Assembly (NCBI GenBank): GCA_015501595.1
Contig: JADNRX010000112.1
Coordinates: 62,001-126,000 of the forward strand
Origin: Hymenopellis radicata
Lineage: Eukaryota; Basidiomycota; Agaricomycetes; Agaricales; Physalacriaceae
Reading direction: 5' to 3'
Length of the DNA: 64,000 nt
Each line of letters starts with the position of its first letter. Position 1 is the stretch's first letter. The notes beneath the pieces are model-generated. The model was not told where the DNA came from. It did not search any database and worked only from the letters and a program-made list of their open reading frames with translations. Both the position numbers and the translations under genes were made by a program. Of the stretch, positions 13,204 through 24,219 are shown in pieces.

Positions 13204-15834
13204 ATGGCAGACACATACGATATCATCTTCGCTGGCGGTCAGTAAATTCTTGTCTGGTCAACTCACAAACGGCTCACTGTATACTTCCAGGAGGTACCTC
13301 GGCCTGTGTGACAGCAGGACGTCTGGCCGAACTATCACCATCGCTCAGAATACTGGTTCGTGGTTGTCCCACGTCGTTCGTGTGAATTGAACTTGACTAC
13401 GAAGCTATAGATTATTGAACCTGGTCCTCACACCGAGAACGTCGACGTTCATGTACAACCGGCACGGTTTCTGACGAATCTTGCATCGGAAACCACGTTT
13501 TTGCGTTATAGTTCCGAGCCCAGCGACGCAGTAGGCGGTCGAAAGATTGTCGTCCCCACCGGGAAATGCGTCGCTGGTGGCTCCGGGGTAAACTGTACTG
13601 CTCTTCCTCCCTCCCTTTGAACTAGTATTCACGCGTCTTGATTAGTTATGATGTACACGAGGGCCTCTGCGTCTGACTACGACGACTGGGAGAAGTTAGG
13701 TAACCCAGGATGGGGTTCCAAGGACTTGATTCCTCTGGCCTGCAAGGTTTGTGGAACTATACGACACTGCGTGCTCGACTGAGCTTGTTTGTTTCTAGTT
13801 GGAATCATACGAGCCCTTCGGTGACGAGGACATGTCGACCCACGGTTCGTCTGGTCCCATACAAGTTTCTCCCGGCGGGCACAGGACGGACGTTGGCGAA
13901 CAGTTCCTCGAAATGGCCGCCAAGTACGACCACAATCGATCCTTTGCCAAAGACGTCAACGATTTCCGCACCTGTGACTCATATGGGGTATGTGTATTAC
14001 ATCTCTATTTTGAGCATTTTTCTGAGAAATGATTGCAGCGTTGGGCGAAGTGAGCGCAGTCAGCTATCGCGTTACCTGGATTCTGACGCTCCGTAGATAC
14101 ATGGGCCATCAAAGTGGAAGGCGATCAGACGCGGCGCATTTTTACATCTATAACAAACGTCAGAATGCCAATCTGGTCATCATCACTGGTAAGCGGGTCA
14201 AGCGGGTCATCTTCGAAGGCAACACCGCATGTGGTGTGGAGTGTGTTGATGATGGAGGGAGCAGTGCTCAACTGTCGGTGTTCAAGGCTGTGCGTCTTGT
14301 CGTCCTCTCGGCAGGTGCTTTTGGTTCCCCGACTATCCTCGAACGGTACATCATTTCCGTCTCACTCAAGAAGTTAGAGATCTGACCACTCCACACTGTC
14401 GGCAGGTCTGGTATCGGCGCCAAGAACATTCTAGGTGAATGCAAGATCCCTCAAGTCGTCGATCTGCCCGGGGTTGGAGAAAACTACAATGGTACCTTTG
14501 TCTGCCTTCCTGCTGTTATATTTGACGGACGACATTGTAGATCACAACCTCCATGTACCCGCATACTTTGTCGACGAGAGTACGGACACAATGAACGATA
14601 TCTTCGGAGGAATTGACAAGGAGGCTATAGCGAGTACGGCCTTTTTCGCTTTCCCACTGATGCCGTGGCTCATGATATGTCTTAGAACATGAAGCTCTTT
14701 GGAAAGAGGGTGGTAGAGGACTCATGGCTCAAAAGTAAGTTTCATAGTGTCTTTCCCTAGGCATGCTTAACACTCTGCGCCGCTCAGTGGTATCGACGCC
14801 GGTATCAAAATCCGCCCCACGGCCCAAGAAGTCGCTAGCCTCGGATCGGATTTCCAGGATGTCTGGAACTCGTTCTACGCGCCTGCGCCCGATAAACCTC
14901 TGTTTTACATCGGACCTATTGCGGGGTGAGTTCTGCATGTATTCCTTTCCGCAAGGTAGTGACCGTTGCTTAATAGATACATCGGGAAACACCCGTCAAA
15001 CCGAAGGCTTCTGCACATGCTCTGTTACGCTGTACGTGCTGGTCAATTGACCCTGCTATTTCACGGTTGAAATGACTTGTTGTCACTATCAGGAATACTT
15101 GAAGTCTATCGGACGCGTCCACATTGCGTCGGCCGACCCGTATACGCCACCCTACTTTGATTGCGGTTATCTAACCCAGTGCGTCTCTTCTCGTCAGACG
15201 ATTCCGTGACTGACCCGTGAACTTCTAGCAATTTTGATGTCATCGCCGCTAGGTGGGCGTATAAACGCCAACGAGAATACATTCGGAGGATGGCGTGCTA
15301 CAAAGGAGACCATGCACCCGACCACCCCCAGTTCCCCGCAGGCAGTCCGGCCGCTGCCGCCGAACTGTTGAAGCCAGTTGACCCCACCGCGCCGGATATT
15401 GTGTACTCCAAAGAAGATGATGAGGCGATTGACGCCTGGCACCGTCAGACCGGTATGTGCTTCAGCATCGGCTACTTACCTTTTCTGGGCTGACAAAACT
15501 GTAGTTGAAACAACGTGGCATTCGGTATGCTGCTCTCCCGAACACTTTGAAACTTTGCGCTGAACTGTAATGTAGCTGGGAACGTGCGCGATGAAGCCGA
15601 GAGCCGCCTCTGGTGTTGTCGACCCGCGTCTGAATGTTTACGGTGTCAAGAATCTCAAGGTTGCTGGTGAGTCGCTATTGCTCGTCAACGGACTCGGCAC
15701 CTATTGATGTCTTGTTCAAAGATATGAGCATCGCCCCGCTCAATGTTTCGGCAAACACGTACAACACGGCGTTGATCATTGGGGAGAAGGCGGCTCTCAT
15801 CATCGCAGAGGATCTCGCGTTAGTGAAGGCTTGA
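13204..15834 (+). CDS. GMC oxidoreductase, alcohol-oxidase-like
   Basis: FAD-dependent oxidase that would oxidise an alcohol to the aldehyde and make H2O2. At least ten exons. The N-terminus MADTYDIIFAGG, spliced to GGTSACVTAGRLAE, forms the Rossmann FAD-binding motif. GGSGVNFMMYTRASASDYDD is the first GMC signature, and the asparagine-phenylalanine junction there is created by an intron. SAGAFGSPTILERSGIG is the second signature. The C-terminus has ETTWHS then LGTCAMKPR, giving the catalytic histidine, and NVSANTYNTALIIGEKAA, giving asparagine as the second catalytic residue. Asn instead of His at that position, the MYTRASASDYDDW block and the overall similarity point to the methanol/short-chain alcohol oxidase branch rather than glucose or aryl-alcohol oxidase. 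No frameshift noticed. A peroxisomal SKL-type tail is absent (ends ALVKA). Exon borders were read only where quoted. Confidence 0.88.
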
Positions 15835-16051
15835 ACCCAACGTACAGTCTTTGCAAAGGTTGTAACTCAAATACACATTCGAAGCTGGCTTCAATGTACA
15901 TGTAACATAGCAAGAGGAATGGAAAATAGCCGTATTTGCGCCACAGGTCTCTTCTTGACTTTGAACTAGTAAGTATTGCGCGTGCAATGGGCTTTCCGAG
16001 GAAAACAAGATCGAATGTTTCCTCCTCCCGTTCTCAATATCTATAACGTCT

Positions 16052-16087
16052 GGCGGCAGAGGTGGTCTAGCGGTTACCTACTGCCAT
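16052..16087 (+). repeat. R1 hairpin repeat copy 1
   Basis: GGCGGCAGAGGTGG... to ...TACCTACTGCCAT. The ends can pair (GGCAG with CTGCC, GGT with ACC) and the loop holds an A-box-like TGGTCTAGCGG. Confidence 0.6.
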
Positions 16088-16222
16088 TGCCCGATTGATG
16101 TGATGATTCGCGCTTTTTGGAGTTCGACTTGCTGTGTGTCGAAAGAGCTGGCATTATCGCGTCTCGCTCCCTCCGCTCGTGGGGTCGCTTGGAGCCTTTT
16201 GCAAGTCCTCTGCTGGCAGACT

Positions 16223-16240
16223 AGTAACTCACCGGTTATG
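16223..16240 (+). repeat. R2 hairpin repeat copy 1
   Basis: AGTAACTCACCGGTTATG: AGTAAC can pair with GTTAT(T) around a short loop. It is preceded by GCAAGTCCTCTGCTGGCAGA, which also precedes the copy at 17363. Confidence 0.5.
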
Positions 16241-16537
16241 TGCTGCCGTTTAGGGGAGACTACAACAAAGCATTTTTGGCTCCCACTTGCAATTGGGAAT
16301 GCGTCTTCTTCTCAAGCGACCGGGAATAGTATGCCAGACAGCATCGACCCGGGCCTCGAACGCCGACTCGGAGCCCACACGTATTTGGGCTCTTCATCCC
16401 GCGTTAAGAGGAGCAACGAGGAGAGGAGGAAAGGACACAGTTATCAGTTATCGCGCGGAAGTTCTTTTCTGGTCATAGGAACTTGTGCGTCAACGGAAAC
16501 CGGGGGGGGCAGGAAGATGTGAGACCTGCACCCAAGG

Positions 16538-16617
16538 ACGCGACGACCAGCTTTGGTTTTACTGCGGAACGACCCCGTGGCGGCAGAGGTGGTGCAGCGG
16601 TTGCTACCTATTGTCAT
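16538..16617 (+). repeat. R1 hairpin copy 2 inside a duplicated module
   Basis: The R1 core spans 16579-16617. About 40 bp before it (ACGACCAGCTTTGGTTTTAC and following) are almost identical to 18318-18358, so a module of roughly 80 bp, hairpin included, has been duplicated in direct orientation 1.8 kb apart. Confidence 0.6.
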
Positions 16618-17362
16618 ATGTCCACGAGTATGAAGGCTAATTTTTTAGGTTCTGCTGCCGACTTGCCCAGGTGATCGTTCAAGCCAAGGAAGAGGGTGTG
16701 CCTACGCAGAAAACATTCCGTAGTCTCTTTGCTTGGCTTGGAGGACGTACTACCTCCTGCCATTCGTATGCTTAGGGTTGTTCCATTTTTTAGCCTGAGG
16801 TTTCGGCTGTCGAAAGACTCACTGACTTGCCAAGGTGACATTATCACCCCACTGACTCGTCAGTCCGTGAGCTCACGGAGAGATTGAGACCTTCAAAATG
16901 CAGCCGGGTTAACTGGGAGCCACGAGGAGGCTGGCGTGGGAAGGGGGAATTGTGGCGACGTTTCACGCGGCCGGCAGCAGCACGTGATCCCATGTTTCGT
17001 CTTTCCATCCTCCCACCATCATCAGTCGTCTGGCTTGCTTTTGTTCAGCGAGAATAAAATGTATGACATTCTCGCAGCTCTCAGAAACAGGGATCTAAGT
17101 GCCAATCTATAGGCACCGACGTGAAACTGACGGTTAAGCGCTTCGTACCGGGCTGCAAGACATCCAAGCCACAAGATATGATGTTCGTATGTGTTTCCGT
17201 TCTAAGCTGTTAACTGAGAGGAATCCAACTAATTTTTTGCTTGCTGCGCGCAGGTTCATCTTCTCCCCCACGTCTACCCACCTACGCATGACCTGAATCG
17301 GAAAAAGAGCGGCTCCCTCCGTTCGTGAGCCTTTTGCAAGTCCTCTGCTGACAGACTCTAGT

Positions 17363-17380
17363 AGTAACTCACCGGTTATT
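17363..17380 (+). repeat. R2 hairpin repeat copy 2
   Basis: AGTAACTCACCGGTTATT, with the same GCAAGTCCTCTGCTG-type lead-in as copy 1. Confidence 0.5.
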
Positions 17381-17438
17381 TGTTGCCTTTGCTGCTGTCC
17401 AATGCTCTTGTGATTCACTCGATTCATAGGCTGGCCAT

Positions 17439-17470
17439 GGCAGAGGTGGTGTAGCGGTTACCCACGCCAT
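17439..17470 (+). repeat. R1 hairpin repeat copy 3
   Basis: GGCAGAGGTGGTGTAGCGG core with a perfect A-box-like TGGTGTAGCGG; the 3' arm is altered to CCACGCCAT. Confidence 0.55.
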
Positions 17471-17576
17471 ACTTCGACCATGATCCTAGTCTTGCGGGCT
17501 TTGAGGACAAGGAGCCCAGATACTTTGTCCTGTCGTCAAGTGGCTGGTTGGTTTCCGTCAAGCTGCTGCATTCCAT

Positions 17577-17609
17577 GGCGGCAGAGGTAGTGTAGCGGTT
17601 GCTAGCCAT
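17577..17609 (+). repeat. R1 hairpin repeat copy 4
   Basis: GGCGGCAGAGGTAGTGTAGC..., 138 bp after copy 3; the 3' arm is degraded to GCTAGCCAT. Confidence 0.55.
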
Positions 17610-17697
17610 ATACAAGGAGTGTCGTATTTTTAAGGTTTCCGCTTCCTGTAGAACTGACTTGCCGAGGTGACATTATCGCGTCTCGTTCAGGAGGATG

Positions 17698-17779
17698 AGG
17701 TGTGGTCGAGTGGTCCACTAACACGGCACACGCTGAAATTCACTGGACCTCCCTCAAAATGCAGCCGGGTTGAGTCCTA
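17698..17779 (+). repeat. tRNA-like segment with A-box and near B-box
   Basis: GGTGTGGTCGAGTGG gives an A-box-like TGGTCGAGTGG. GCAGCCGGGTTGAGTCCT follows about 55 bp later and resembles a B-box with one base missing. The second block also occurs near 16895. It reads like a decayed Ser/Leu-tRNA-derived SINE head; it does not fold convincingly as a functional tRNA. Confidence 0.4.
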
Positions 17780-18317
17780 GAAGGAGTTCAACTAGACTTA
17801 CTCGCCTGTTCTAGGTACGCATGTCCTGAACTGGACAGGTAGCGACTCGCATCTTCTTCTTGTAGGTTGAAGCCTTCTCTGCTAAGAGCCACATTGACGT
17901 AACGGTTACAAGTGTAGCTCATGAGAGAATGCTGCTTTCGGGCAATTTTTTTTTTGCCTGGACACGAAATCGCAGCCGTGGCACGCGCGCATTTTCGCGA
18001 AAGTTTAAGTAATGGACGCCACCTCTGAGAACTCTTCCTTCGCTTTCATTAGAGCAATGCGTTGGAGGACTTTTTCCGGATGCAAGTAACTTTGGGAGAC
18101 GATTCGTGGCAAGGCATTGAAGAACGCTACATCGCGCGGTACATCGGACCGGGATTCCGTATGCTCTTTTCTTCTCATTGTCATTACAGTGGACCCGCTT
18201 GACAGGAGGAGGAAGGAGGAGAGCCGCAAATGCGTCAACCGTTGCCATTTCCCAGGGCGGGGTGAACTCGCCTCCTCTTAGGACCCTCCCCGTCTGTCTT
18301 GTGGATTGCGTACTGGA

Positions 18318-18397
18318 GGACGACGACCAGCTTTGGTTTTACTGCGGAACGACCCTGTGGCGGCAGAGGTGGCGCAGCGGTTACTACCTACTGCCAT
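18318..18397 (+). repeat. R1 hairpin copy 5 inside the duplicated module
   Basis: Direct duplicate of 16538-16617. The hairpin core at 18359-18397 is well preserved (ends CTACCTACTGCCAT). Confidence 0.6.
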
Positions 18398-18572
18398 GCA
18401 TTGGGAATGGCAAAGCGACTTCTTTATGTTCTGCTACCGACGTGCCGATAAAGAAGAGAGGATCAGATTGGGGAGTGTCTGGACGGAAGACACTCCCCGT
18501 AGTCTCTTTTCTTCTTGCGGGCTTGGAGGACAAGTTTCCAGATACTTTGCCCTGTTCGTCAAGCGACTACTT

Positions 18573-18604
18573 GGCGGCAGAGGTGGTGTAGTGGTTACTG
18601 CCAT
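18573..18604 (+). repeat. R1 hairpin repeat copy 6
   Basis: GGCGGCAGAGGTGGTGTAGT...ACTGCCAT. The upstream block (GGGCTTGGAGGACAAG, CAGATACTTTG) recurs near 17488-17530 before copies 3 and 4. Confidence 0.6.
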
Positions 18605-19589
18605 ACGCTTGTTCCGAGACGATTCCATTTTTTAAGTTTCGGCTTCCTGTGGCCTCGCCTAGAACCGGGTTGACATTATCGTTTGGAAGAAAAGGATGGC
18701 GCTGAGGTATGAGGAATATTATCCCCCTGTTAAAGCCTAACTCATCAATTGCGTAAATTCAGACCTCGAAACGCGGCCGACTTGACCTAACGGTTAATAG
18801 GCATGTATACTCGTTTGTCATGTTTTTTTTTGCTTGGTGCCGATTCAACCCACCTCTTCTACGCACGACGAGGTGGCTCTCTCCGCTCACATCTTCTTCT
18901 CGTCGCCTGGAGTCCTCTGCTGCAACGCTGTACTGTGCCACTAGAGCATGAGCGGTACATCGGACCGCGATTCCGTACTCTCTTTTCTTCTCACGTCGCA
19001 AAAACTTTACGATGAGCCGCGCGGCTGCCTGAAGGAGGACACCATATTCAGACGACACACCGTTTCCTGTCCTCACACACACGCTGGGCCCCGATGATGC
19101 GAGCTAGTCGAGCGGCTTCCATCACGCAGAGGTGGTGGCGGCCATTTCACATGGAAGACACGGGGACGTACTAGCGCGTGAGAGAGGGATGCATTTGGGT
19201 GGGAAGATGTGAGGAGGAGGCTTACGCGCGCCTCTTCTGACCGCCCGACGTCGCCACCTTTTGAGGAGGAGACATACACACCGCCTTTTGGCTTTGACTG
19301 TTGTGGCCGTGGTACCTGTCCAGTACAATCCTGACCGACTTACCGAGGAAGAGGAGGCGCGACTGCCTCTCGGCGCGGATATTCAGAAACCATCGACAGC
19401 AATTAGTTGCCAACCATTAACAACTCTTTCTCGCTGTGTCATGCTCTCGCTCAATCTATCCGAACAGCGTCTAGGTATTTCCCACCCCGCAAGTACTTCC
19501 ACTGTAAACTTATTCATGGCGTTCAGGCTGTCTCCCCGGAGTTGTCGCTCCAAAGTCTTCTTTCTCAAGCCTAGTTTGCTGCTGGCACG

Positions 19590-19607
19590 AGTAACTCAGC
19601 GGTTACT
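19590..19607 (+). repeat. R2 hairpin repeat copy 3
   Basis: AGTAACTCAGCGGTTACT: AGTAAC and GTTACT are perfect inverted arms around an AGCGG-type core. The lead-in GCTGGCACG is shared with copy 4. Confidence 0.6.
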
Positions 19608-21390
19608 TGCTGTAAATGTGTTCTCACAACCTGCATTTTTAGCTCTTCCCCTTGTACACACTCAGAGGTGTTCTCTTTGCTCACTGGTGATTTGTTGCTG
19701 CGATTCTTGCATACCGAATGAGCAGGTTTGACGTAGCGGTTGAACGTGTGTTTGTGTTCGTAGCGGCTAGCCCAAGTTTTTTTTCCTGACCCACAGTCAA
19801 CTGTGCGCGTAATACTGAGTGCTCCTCGTTAGAGCAAATGCCTTGAAGCACTTGAAGTTCCGGACGCGCCGTTTGTTTTCAGGCCACGATTCCTGGCAAG
19901 GCAAAAAGAAAACTGTACTGACGGCCCCAGATGAACGACATTTTACGATGGGCCGAGGCAGGTCGCACCGTTCAGACGTGGAGGAAGCGACGAGGGCTTA
20001 CGTTGCTCGACAACCGGGCCAGATGAGAGAGAGTTGGAAGGTATGATGTCGAAGGAGCCGTAGGAACAAGGAGCAAGGCGGAGAAGAGCGTCTGGACGTC
20101 CCGCTATGTGTGTTCGCTCCCCTAACCTCACCCACCAGCTTTGCGCGCCGCATTTTCCTCTTTACGTACCATACCCCCCCGCAGAGGTCAAATGAAACTT
20201 GCGACTTGGAATTGACGCCTACTTGTATCCGCTCGCCTTCCCCAGCGTGTGCTTCTATTGCGCTCGTGTGTCGAGGTCTGCGGAAAAAGGATTCCCAGAT
20301 AAGGAACTCTACTTGAACACTTACTATTCCAGGCTCAGCCTGCAGTGCTGTGGCTAAGTGGCTACCTCACTACTGGACTGGTGAGTTGTTCGAAGAATTT
20401 TTTGTGACTCCTCAGCAGAAACATGAGTGTACTAGGGACGTGTAACGCACTTGCTTATGAACACCTTTGAACTCGCAATTCCGAGTCTTCTGTCCGTACT
20501 ATGTGGTGAGCCAGTTTGACATAACGGTTAAACTGGACATGTCCAGGTGCCCATGCAGTTGTGGTTTTTGCTTTGCCTGGACCCGAAATCGATCCACGTT
20601 GCAATCTCGTCGTCTCGCGCTGCAAAGTGGCGCCCGGGTTCTTCTTCCGGTTGGAGTTTTAAGAGACAATTCCTAGCAAGGGTAGAAAAAAATCAATGAT
20701 AGTTTGCTACCTGTGCCGTTAGACCACGGGCGCTGCTAAGTAGGATTCAAAAGATAACTGTGGGATACCCACGGAATGCGAGCGCCAGCGAGAGCGACTA
20801 TGCCGCCACGAATCAAGCCTTGCAATAGTTATATGCGTTAGCCTGGCGAAGAGAGCATGTTGTCTTCGCGTGGAATGCGCACATTTCAGTATTGAGATGT
20901 AATGAAGCGTGAAAGCCATGGCGGTAGAGAGGATGGGGCGGTAGGGCGCGATCGAATATTCGCACGAAGCGGCGCATTGGGTGAAGGTTGTTATTGGGCA
21001 GATCTGGATGTTCTCCTTCCAGGCAGGCGCAGTGGCAAAAGCAGCTTTGTGATTGAAATGGTTAGCATACAGATTCCCAGAGGTCTGGCGAGTCGCAGAA
21101 AGTGACTCCGGCACGAGGGTACCATCCACGGACATGGTTGAAACGCGGCAGCCTGGGCCCTGATTGATGTACGCATAACGGACGCCTGTACGAATAACGA
21201 AGGAGAAAGAAGAGCACGATGTGAATTTGTTCATGTTTGGTCACCCACCAGACCGCTCCTAATGAACATCACCTGGGCGCGTTCGTCCTTCACGCCGCGT
21301 ATAAGGCAGACGATGATACACCGAACCGAGGACAAAGTACACGTCTGTCAACGGACAACTCAGTGCACGTACTCAAACGATCGAGTGGCT

Positions 21391-21426
21391 GGCGGCAGAG
21401 GTGGTGTAGCGGTTACCTACTGCCAT
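21391..21426 (+). repeat. R1 hairpin repeat copy 7
   Basis: The cleanest R1 copy: GGCGGCAGAGGTGGTGTAGC followed by GGTTACCTACTGCCAT. Outer arms pair and the A-box-like core is intact. Confidence 0.65.
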
Positions 21427-22515
21427 GGATCTTCCGAAAAATGCATTTTTAGGCTTCTGCTGGCCCTCTGCGAGGACAGATAATCCTTGCAAACAGCATC
21501 GGAGTGGAAAGGACGTCTGTCATTGAGTCAACGCGGGGGGGCCTTCTGTCCTCGAACGCCGTTGGAGCTCCTCGTCATGCATTAGACATTCATATGTTCC
21601 CGTACGCGCTTCCTCACGCCCAGTCTTCGCCCCCGGGTTTCTTCATTCACAGCCTCCCGTCTGCCTTGTATGGTGAAGGAATTGCGCGTATTGGAAGAAG
21701 AGCCAGCTTCAGTTCTACTGCGCAATATGGACTTCGCGCACGAGAGAGGAGGAGGCGGCGAGGCTTTCTATGTGTCTCGCAGTCAGCGGCTATCAGCTCT
21801 TCTGACCGCCCCGTCTTCAACGATGTCGCGTCTGCTTGTGCACGGCACAGAACGCCCAGACTTGCTCTTGCGCTACACTTGATTCCTAACGGTTTCCTAT
21901 TGCCATATCGTTTCCTCTTTTTTGGTTTGACGTCTGTGGTCGTGGTACCTAATCCCAACCGACTCGCCGAGGAAGAACCTGGGCGACTGCCTCCCGTGAA
22001 TATTCAGAACTATGGTATGGCGGGTATTCAGTAACAAAAGATTTCCTAACACACGTTACCTTTTGTTGATATCGACACAGGTTTGGGCAAGGTTTTTAAA
22101 GTTAGGCAGGTCCCGAAATGAAGAGGCATTCCGACACAGGTCTGCGTCGACGTCAAGTAATTGCTGTCGTCCCCACGGCCGGATCCGGACGCCCTGTTCG
22201 GACCGTTTTCCATACATGGTAAGCCCGCCTCGCCGTGCGGTGTGCCGCCAAACAGATGGCTCGAGGTCGCGATGACACAGAAACCCTTGGTGGCAGCGAG
22301 TAGTCGTAGCCTAACGGTCCGACTCGTGCATTCAAGTAATAGCTGGCAAGTAACTTTTTCCTTACTGTGTTATGCGCGCGCTATTCATCTTCTCTCCGGC
22401 GTCTCCGTCAGGTCTTCGACATATAAACTGATCCAGGCTTTGCGCGCGCCCTGCGTCTTTGTCTAATTGAGCTCGTCGATTCAAGACCTTCTTTTTCAAG
22501 TTTGCTACTGGCACG

Positions 22516-22533
22516 AGTAACTCACCGGTTACT
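22516..22533 (+). repeat. R2 hairpin repeat copy 4
   Basis: AGTAACTCACCGGTTACT with perfect arms. The flank CCCTTGTACACACCCAGAGG downstream also follows copy 3, so the two copies share several hundred bases of context. Confidence 0.6.
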
Positions 22534-23026
22534 TGCTGTAACATCATATCGCGAGTAGGACGATGCATTTTTGGCTCTTCCCTTGTACACACCCAGAGGT
22601 GTTTTCTTTGCTCGGTGATTCTTTGCTGCGATGCTTTGTACTCTCTACTTGAATGAATGAGCAGGTTTGACGTAGCGGCTGCTGCTTTTGTTGCTAGTGC
22701 TTTGATTTTTTCCTGATTCTGTGTTGCTGCACGGGGATCATCATTGAGTACTGAGTGCTCCTCATTTGCAAGTTTCATTAGAGCAATGCCTGGTACTGGG
22801 AGGACGCCGATGATGTTGGGAGACGATTCCCGGCAAGGCAAAAAAAATAGAGGGCCAGCTAGGCATCGGCAATTGCTACCTGTGCCGTTAGAGCACGGGT
22901 GCTGGTAGTAGGATTCAGTACTCAGGGCGAGTAATAGTGTATGCGCAGAATTCCGCTTGTTCTTTTCTCTTCGCTGATGCTACATTTACGATGCGCCGTG
23001 CCGCGGGAGGTTATAGTACTGTACTA

Positions 23027-23414
23027 ACGGGACCGCATCTTCACGGGATGTTATGCGTTATGAACCCTGACCAATGGCTAACATCTTCATTTTAAGGCAC
23101 AAGTATGGAAATTACCATACTGTGGACTTTCGTTCAATTCGTCACTTTTTTTGAATTTGTGATCAATTTTTTGGCCAAATATTTTTCTTTTGATTTATCG
23201 CGATTTTTTCCGAGGACTTTTTTGGGCCGTGTGACCTGTGACTGACGAATTGAACGAAAGTCCACAGTATATGGAGTGTCGGGCGGCAGCCCGATGGAGA
23301 AATCGCTATTTTGGGGCTTATATGCCTCAAAATCTGCTCTGTTACGTGTTATGGAACATAAATAAGCTCATCTCAGAGGCCCCTGTGACATGTTATGCGA
23401 ATTAGCGGTCCCGT
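23027..23414. mobile_element. MITE with TA target duplication
   Basis: A 388-bp non-coding element. Its ends are a perfect 10-bp inverted repeat, ACGGGACCGC at the left and GCGGTCCCGT at the right, flanked on both sides by TA (23025-23026 and 23415-23416). TA duplications point to a Tc1/mariner-type transposase acting in trans. A second, smaller inverted-repeat element sits inside it. Confidence 0.8.
23120..23267. mobile_element. Nested MITE with long perfect inverted repeats
   Basis: A 148-bp element inserted in the MITE at 23027-23414. Arms at 23120-23144 and 23243-23267 are perfect reverse complements beginning CTGTGGACTTTCGTTC, with TA on each outer side (23118-23119, 23268-23269). The centre is T-rich and carries no ORF. 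The absence of any mismatch in the arms suggests it is younger than its host element. Confidence 0.8.
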
Positions 23415-23566
23415 TAATTTAGAAGCGGACTGGGAAGACCCACTCAGGAGGGGGAGGGAGTACGTTGCCGCGCTCGACAACTGACAACTGGGCACGATGA
23501 TGCATTGGTAGAGAGAGCTGGAAGGTGTGATGGAGATCGTTGAAGGTTAACGTTCGTGCAATAGTA

Positions 23567-23595
23567 GCCAGTCTAGCCTAACGGTTACACCGATG
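23567..23595 (+). repeat. R4-type tRNA-like repeat, isolated copy
   Basis: CAGTCTAGCCTAACGGTTAC, then ACCGATG, matches the R4 family that is tandemly arrayed at 47.9-48.9 kb. It links the two repeat clusters. Confidence 0.5.
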
Positions 23596-24177
23596 CATTG
23601 TAAGCCAACCATGGAGGATTTTTTGATTCGTGCGAGGGGCATCAAGTCATTGTTTACTGTTCAAACGTTCAAGGGACAGTGGATGCCCGTTCCTGATTCA
23701 AAGGGCGACATTCAAATCGCATTCTGAGGCGATGTACATTTGAAGGGTAGTCCGAACTTGTCTTCTCCCCGTTATCTTGTGGTGTGTCTTCACACAGCTT
23801 TCACCGATTCACCCGCACCTCCTCCTAGCGCTCCCCTCTCAATGGATGGATTGTGTATGCGAGCTAGAACCATGCACGTCTCTGAGTCTTCCAGTGTCAA
23901 CTTGAAATGTGGTAAGTACTACTCAGTGTCTTAGGTACAGACTGCCCGATATCTCCCGAGCTCGTATGGCCAACTGGTTATGTGCTCCATTACACGCGAA
24001 AGGTTTCTTTCTGCTACCTTTTGCGCTTCATCCGGATTTGCCGTGGAGAGTGGCCACTGACTCTAATGGGGGTTTCGACAAAAAACGTGGCCGAGATTAC
24101 TTATATTCTGTTCCGAGAAGAGCAGGCCTTTTCCCTCCAAACTTGGCTTCTTCGAGTCCGGCATATCTGCCAGTAGA

Positions 24178-24199
24178 CGAGTAACCAATTGGTTACTCG
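24178..24199. repeat. 22-bp perfect palindrome (R2-related)
   Basis: CGAGTAACCAA followed by its exact reverse complement. It has the AGTAAC...GTTACT arms of R2 but with a self-complementary centre. It lies 13 bp before the target duplication of the hAT element. Confidence 0.6.
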
Positions 24200-24219
24200 C
24201 TCTGTTGAACCATTCGGGC

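Larger units (their letters stand above)
15835..23026. repeat. tRNA-like / SINE-like repeat graveyard (cluster 1)
   Basis: Seven kilobases with no supportable protein gene. The sequence is a mosaic of short degenerate repeats that recur several times and contain RNA polymerase III A-box-like cores (TGGTGTAGCGG, TGGTCGAGTGG, TGACGTAGCGG), D-arm-like blocks such as GCTCCTCGTTAGAGC, and occasional B-box-like strings. Recurrent neighbours include GTGACATTATCGCGTCTC (near 16154, 16830, 17666, 18668), a CCTGGACCCGAAATCG-like block (17956, 20576) and an ATTCCTGGCAAGGCAAAAA-like block (18108, 19889, 22827). Individual repeat copies that I could place are listed separately. ORFs here are incidental. 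Confidence 0.6.

Noticed and set aside
9055..15834. A defined secondary-metabolite cluster
   Set aside because: P450 and GMC oxidase alone are not diagnostic, and no core synthase is present in the window.
22362..22841. 159-codon minus ORF in repeat cluster 1
   Set aside because: It spans R2 and other repeats and has no domain.
16000..23000. CRISPR-like array
   Set aside because: Repeats are degenerate, irregularly spaced and in a eukaryotic context; no repeat-spacer pattern.
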